Shown piece after piece: positions 5,587-8,912 of a stretch of DNA of 8,912 nt. The notes below the pieces were generated by a model. It saw nothing but the letters and a program-made list of their open reading frames with translations. It did not search any database and was not told the origin of the DNA. The stretch is from NCBI GenBank assembly GCA_031258055.1, contig JAIRNM010000148.1, positions 1 to 8,912 on the forward strand, read 5' to 3'. How positions within the stretch are numbered: the first letter of the stretch is position 1; the number at the start of each line of letters is the position of its first letter. Made by a program: the position numbers and the translations under genes. Origin of the DNA: Bifidobacteriaceae bacterium (GTDB lineage: Bacteria > Actinomycetota > Actinomycetes > Actinomycetales > WQXJ01).

Positions 5587-6822
5587 GTGGACAGTCCGAG
5601 CACTTCGACCGCGCGTCGGCCCGCCCGGTTACGCCCGCCGCCTGGGGAAATGCCCTCGCTCATCCGCCAGGCCCGTCTCGCCGCCTTGGCCTGCCTGTTG
5701 GTCGATGCCGCCGTGTTGGCTGACGCGACCGGCCACCTGCCGGTTAGCCACCGCACGGCTGCGCTGATCGGGATAGTCGTGGCCGATGCCTTGCTGGCGT
5801 TGCCTACCAAGTACTCGGGACGCCTGGCCTGCCTCTACGCGGTCGCCACTATGGTGTTGGCGCTGGCTCTGCGCACCACGCCGGACATTGAGTGGGGTTT
5901 GGCCGGAGGGACGTTGGCCGCCTACCGGGTGGGTGCTTGGATGCGGGATAGGGCGAGTGTGGCCGCGGTCCTGGTTTTGGCTGCCGGTGCGGTCGGCTGG
6001 GGTGCGCTGGCGTCCGGCGCCACGGCGGTCGCAATCTGGACCGGTCCAGTGCGAAACGCTTTCATACCGTGGCTGATCGGTCGTTACACCTCAGCTCGCC
6101 GCCGGTACATTTCTGAGTTGCGTTTGGGCCGCGAGCTTGAGTTGCGGGACGCGACCGCCCAGATGGAGCGCGCCACCGATCAGTTGCGTGCCTCTGTCTC
6201 GCGCGACCTGCATGATGTCATCTCTCACCACGTCAGCGCCATCGGAGCCCATGCCGGCGCGGCCCGCCTTCGGCTCGCCGCCCGTCCAGGCACCGCCGAT
6301 CCGGAGACAACCAAGGCCATAGCCGCCGTCGAGCACTCCAGCCGGGCGGCCATGGCAGACCTACGGCGGGTCCTGGACATTTTGCACGGGTCGCCCGACC
6401 CGACCAACCAAATCGGCCTAGGCAACCTTGACCAGCTATTCGACGGGGTCGAAGGGTCGGGCCTGAACGTTCAGTTTAAGGTGTCGGGAGAGCCGCGCCA
6501 GCTACCGGGCTCAGTCGACATCGCCTTGTACCGGATCGCTCAGGAGATGCTGACCAACGCCTTGCGCCACGGGGATGGGGAAGGCGTGGTTGTCGAACTG
6601 ACCTTCACGGCGGGGGCGGTCGAGTTGAGCGCGCGCAACGGTATTGGACCGCCACCGGAAGTGGGCGAACACCCCTTGAGCGGCCGCGGGTTGGCCGGAA
6701 TCCGCGGCCGCGCGGCGTTGTTCGGGGGACAGGCCAGGTATGGGCCGACAGTCGGCGGGAAGACTTGGGAGACGAAAGTGACCGTTCGTGACGAGACCCC
6801 ACCGCGAGGGGAGGAATGGTGA
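5587..6822 (+). CDS. NarL/DesK-class sensor histidine kinase
   Basis: A 411-residue membrane kinase. Four or five hydrophobic segments fill about 30-165 with only short loops, so it has no large external sensor domain and probably senses in or near the membrane. A linker helix (170-203) leads to the HisKA_3 box SRDLHDVISHHVSAI at 205-219, with H209 as the phosphoacceptor. The ATP-binding domain has the N-box YRIAQEMLTNALRH at 315-328 (N324) and the glycine-rich GRGLAGIRGRA at 366-376. The segment where the G1 box (DxGxG) is expected reads ARNGIG at 349-354, with R350 in place of the usual aspartate. The start is GTG at 5587, with AGGAGG (5576-5581) five bases upstream. The stop overlaps the response regulator start by seven bases. 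It probably phosphorylates that regulator. The signal is unknown; the neighbouring catabolic cluster is a candidate target. Confidence 0.92.
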   Translation: MDSPSTSTARRPARLRPPPGEMPSLIRQARLAALACLLVDAAVLADATGHLPVSHRTAALIGIVVADALLALPTKYSGRLACLYAVATMVLALALRTTPDIEWGLAGGTLAAYRVGAWMRDRASVAAVLVLAAGAVGWGALASGATAVAIWTGPVRNAFIPWLIGRYTSARRRYISELRLGRELELRDATAQMERATDQLRASVSRDLHDVISHHVSAIGAHAGAARLRLAARPGTADPETTKAIAAVEHSSRAAMADLRRVLDILHGSPDPTNQIGLGNLDQLFDGVEGSGLNVQFKVSGEPRQLPGSVDIALYRIAQEMLTNALRHGDGEGVVVELTFTAGAVELSARNGIGPPPEVGEHPLSGRGLAGIRGRAALFGGQARYGPTVGGKTWETKVTVRDETPPRGEEW

Positions 6823-7508
6823 AGTCGCGCATTCTGATCGCTGATGACCACGCTGCGTTCCGCTCCGGCCTGCGCGCCATCTTGGAGACCCAGCCGGACC
6901 TGGAATGCGTTGCCGAGGTGGCAGACGGACGGGCTGCCGTGGCTGAGGCTCTGCGGCTGCGACCCGACCTGGCGATTCTCGACGTCCGTATGCCGAAACT
7001 GGACGGTTTGGCCGCGGCCGCCGAAATCCGGGCCGCTGGCCCCACCGGAGTCAAGATCATCATGCTGACCACCTACGACACAGACGACTACCTGCACAAG
7101 GCATTGACGGCCGGGGCGCAGGGCTTCGTTCTGAAGAGTTTGCCGCCTGAGGAACTGATCGCAGCCGTCAGGGCCGCCTCTCGTGGTGACTCGTATGTCG
7201 ATCCCTCGGTGGTCCGGCGCCTCACCCCTCGCATCGCGGACGCGATCGCCCCCCTCAAAGATCTGCCGCCGGAGCTGGCTCGGTTGACCATGCGAGAGCG
7301 GGAGGTGTTCCAGCTAATCGCCGAGGGCTTCACGAACCAGGAGATCGGCGCTTCCCTATACATTGGCGAGGAGACGGTCAAAACCCACGTGTCGAGGGTT
7401 CTGATGAAACTTGACCTACGGCACCGTGCGCATGTGGTGCGGTACGCCTACCAGCACGGCATCGTCCGGCCTCAAGACGCGGGGGCCGACGGCCGCCAGG
7501 GGCGGTAG
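6816..7508 (+). CDS. NarL/FixJ-family response regulator
   Basis: A 230-residue regulator with a receiver domain at about 4-120 and a LuxR-type helix-turn-helix at about 156-218. Acidic residues D10 and D11, phosphoacceptor D56 (LAILDVRMP), T85 and K107 (GFVLK) are all in place, so the receiver should be functional. The DNA-binding domain reads LTMREREVFQLIAEGFTNQEIGASL at 157-181, followed by the recognition helix region EETVKTHVSRVLMKL at 185-199. A short basic tail ends the protein. The ATG at 6816-6818 overlaps the kinase stop (TGA, 6820-6822), and GAGGGGAGGA lies immediately upstream, so the pair is co-translated. Its 3' end overlaps the convergent exporter gene by 37 bases. Targets are not visible in the window; it may control the divergent catabolic cluster, the exporter or distant genes. 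Confidence 0.95.
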   Translation: MVKSRILIADDHAAFRSGLRAILETQPDLECVAEVADGRAAVAEALRLRPDLAILDVRMPKLDGLAAAAEIRAAGPTGVKIIMLTTYDTDDYLHKALTAGAQGFVLKSLPPEELIAAVRAASRGDSYVDPSVVRRLTPRIADAIAPLKDLPPELARLTMREREVFQLIAEGFTNQEIGASLYIGEETVKTHVSRVLMKLDLRHRAHVVRYAYQHGIVRPQDAGADGRQGR

Positions 7509-8912
7509 CTAGGATCGTCCGGCAGGCCGCGCGGGAGGGCCAAGGCGGTCAGCCACATCGCCACCGCCAGGACCGCAGCCGCGGCGAACACCCAGGTGGA
7601 GGCGCGCACTATGGTCGCGTAGTCATTGGCGCCCGCGCCGCGCGCAATCAGGTTGTTGGAAATAGCGCCGAAGGCTGCCACCCCCGTGGCGCTGCCGACA
7701 GTCCGCGCGAACGAATTGAGCCCGGTGACTACGCCGCGCTCGTCCCAACGGACGGAGGATTGAGCCGCGATCAGGGACGGCGCCGCCGTGAAACCCAAGC
7801 CGAGGCCGATCACGCAGCAGGCGAGCGCCACCATTGCCAGTGACGGCCAGTGGGATCCAGCCGCCAGGGCGCCGAACCCGGTGGTGGCGACCGCTGCGCC
7901 GGTCAGTACGGTCTGGCGGAACCCCCGCCTCATGTAGACCCTGCCGGAAAGGGCGGAGGAGATAGGCCACACCAGCGCTAGCACGGCGACAGCCGCGCCG
8001 CTGAGCAGCGGCGTCAAGCCGATCGACGTCTGGAGGTAGGTGGGCGCGTAGGTTGTGATCCCGACCAGCAGTGCGCCCACCGCGAGCGAAATGGCGGTGG
8101 TGGTCCGAATCAGCCGCCGCCCAAGGATTGCCAACTCCAGGATCGGCTCGGCGGCTCGGCGCTCGACCAGCGGGAACAGCCCAAGGGCGAGCGCCGCCAC
8201 ACCTATCGCGGTCAGGGACGGCCAAGATAGCCACGGCCAGCCGCCGCCGCCCCTCAGCAGCGCCAAGAGGCCCGCCGCCAGCCCTGTGGCCAGCACCGCG
8301 GCGCCGGAGTAGTCGATCCGGTGGTACCGCCGATGGATCTCCTCGCGGTAGAACCGGATCAGCGTCCATCCGGCCACAAGGCAGAGTGGAACGTTTACCC
8401 AGAAGATCCAGCGCCAAGACGCGAACTGCGAGAAAACGCCGCCGAGCGCTGGCCCGGCAACCGATGACACCGCCCACACGCTAGCCAGGTAGCCCTGTAC
8501 CTTGGCGCGCTCCGGCAGGGTGTAGATGTCGCCCACAATGGTGGTAGAGATCGGCTGGACCGCGCCCGCGCCCAGGCCTTGCACTACCCGGAACGCGATC
8601 AGCGCCCCCATGCTCCAGGCCGCCCCGCACAGGATGGAGCCGAGCAGGAACAGGCCGACCCCCACCAGGATGATCGGCTTGCGCCCCTTGGTGTCCGCCA
8701 GCTTGGAGTAGATCGGGACGGACACCGCTTGGGCCAGCATGTAAGCGCTGAACAGCCACGGGAACTGCTCAAAGGCGCCGATCTCGCGGACTACCGAGGG
8801 CACCGCCGTCGCCAAGACGGTCGTGTCGAGCGCGATCAGCCCTTTGGACAGCATCAGCGCCAGCAGGACGGGGCCGCGCTCCGACCTGAAGCCCACCGCC
8901 GCGCCGCGCCCG
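7472..8912 (-). CDS. DHA2-family MFS multidrug exporter (14 helices), N-terminus probably cut by the right edge
   Basis: From the first visible start (GTG, 8894-8896) this gives 474 residues, with about fourteen hydrophobic segments. Numbering from that GTG, the DHA2 signature LDTTVLATAVPSV lies at 23-35 in helix 1, and motif A, YSKLADTKGRK, at 63-73. Motif B arginine is R103 (IAFRVVQGLGAG). Motif C, GPALGG, is at 148-153 and is followed by SWRWIFWVNVP. These are proton-coupled antiporters that export drugs, dyes or metabolites; the substrate cannot be predicted. The GTG lacks a recognisable ribosome site and the frame remains open to the window edge, so the true start probably lies a little beyond 8912. 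No TetR- or MarR-type repressor is seen beside it. Its stop lies inside the response regulator gene on the other strand. Confidence 0.88.
   Translation of the reverse strand, partial: GRGAAVGFRSERGPVLLALMLSKGLIALDTTVLATAVPSVVREIGAFEQFPWLFSAYMLAQAVSVPIYSKLADTKGRKPIILVGVGLFLLGSILCGAAWSMGALIAFRVVQGLGAGAVQPISTTIVGDIYTLPERAKVQGYLASVWAVSSVAGPALGGVFSQFASWRWIFWVNVPLCLVAGWTLIRFYREEIHRRYHRIDYSGAAVLATGLAAGLLALLRGGGGWPWLSWPSLTAIGVAALALGLFPLVERRAAEPILELAILGRRLIRTTTAISLAVGALLVGITTYAPTYLQTSIGLTPLLSGAAVAVLALVWPISSALSGRVYMRRGFRQTVLTGAAVATTGFGALAAGSHWPSLAMVALACCVIGLGLGFTAAPSLIAAQSSVRWDERGVVTGLNSFARTVGSATGVAAFGAISNNLIARGAGANDYATIVRASTWVFAAAAVLAVAMWLTALALPRGLPDDPSYRPWRPSAPAS

Noticed and set aside
7623..8477. 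A 284-residue second minus-strand frame inside the exporter gene
   Set aside because: It is an arginine-rich out-of-frame shadow of the exporter with no hydrophobic segments or motifs. I saw no evidence of a frameshift in the exporter itself.
1..8912. Transposons, CRISPR arrays, tRNA or rRNA genes
   Set aside because: I looked for transposase motifs, terminal repeats, regular spaced repeats and tRNA-like cloverleaf ends and found none.

Overview
The window reads as ordinary chromosome from a high-GC Gram-positive bacterium, most likely an actinomycete. The signs are GC-rich coding DNA on both strands, frequent GTG and TTG starts, AGGAGG-type ribosome binding sites, a NarL-type two-component pair and a 14-helix DHA2 drug exporter. 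The species cannot be read from the sequence. I see no tRNA, rRNA, CRISPR array, insertion sequence or phage gene.

Layout. (1) Positions 1-296, minus strand: the first 98 codons of an AAA_14/DUF4143-type ATPase that runs off the left edge. Its promoter region (about 324-381) carries two copies of an 18-bp palindrome, TGTCGGTTATAACCGACA, with centres exactly 40 bp apart, flanking a candidate promoter. (2) Positions 523-5392, minus strand: a five-gene catabolic cluster. In transcription order it encodes a CitMHS-family carboxylate symporter, a fumarylacetoacetate hydrolase (FAH) family enzyme, the N-terminal and C-terminal halves of a split transketolase, and an RraA-like aldolase/decarboxylase. 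FAH and the two transketolase genes overlap by GTGA junctions and look translationally coupled. A strong hairpin at 467-488 lies just past the last gene. (3) Positions 5393-5586: a divergent control region. (4) Positions 5587-7508, plus strand: a NarL/DesK-class histidine kinase and its response regulator, overlapping by 7 bp. (5) Positions 7472-8912, minus strand: a DHA2-family exporter that converges on the response regulator, overlaps it by 37 bp and is probably cut at its N-terminus by the right edge.

How it may work together. The transporter would import a di- or tricarboxylate or an acidic sugar derivative. The FAH enzyme would act on a 2-oxo acid. RraA would split a 4-hydroxy-2-oxo acid to pyruvate or decarboxylate oxaloacetate. 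The split transketolase would move or release a two-carbon ketol unit. No kinase, dehydrogenase or epimerase is present, so the substrate and order of steps remain open. The divergent two-component pair is the natural candidate regulator, but no binding site links them. The most interesting items are this unassigned enzyme set and the palindrome-flanked ATPase promoter.
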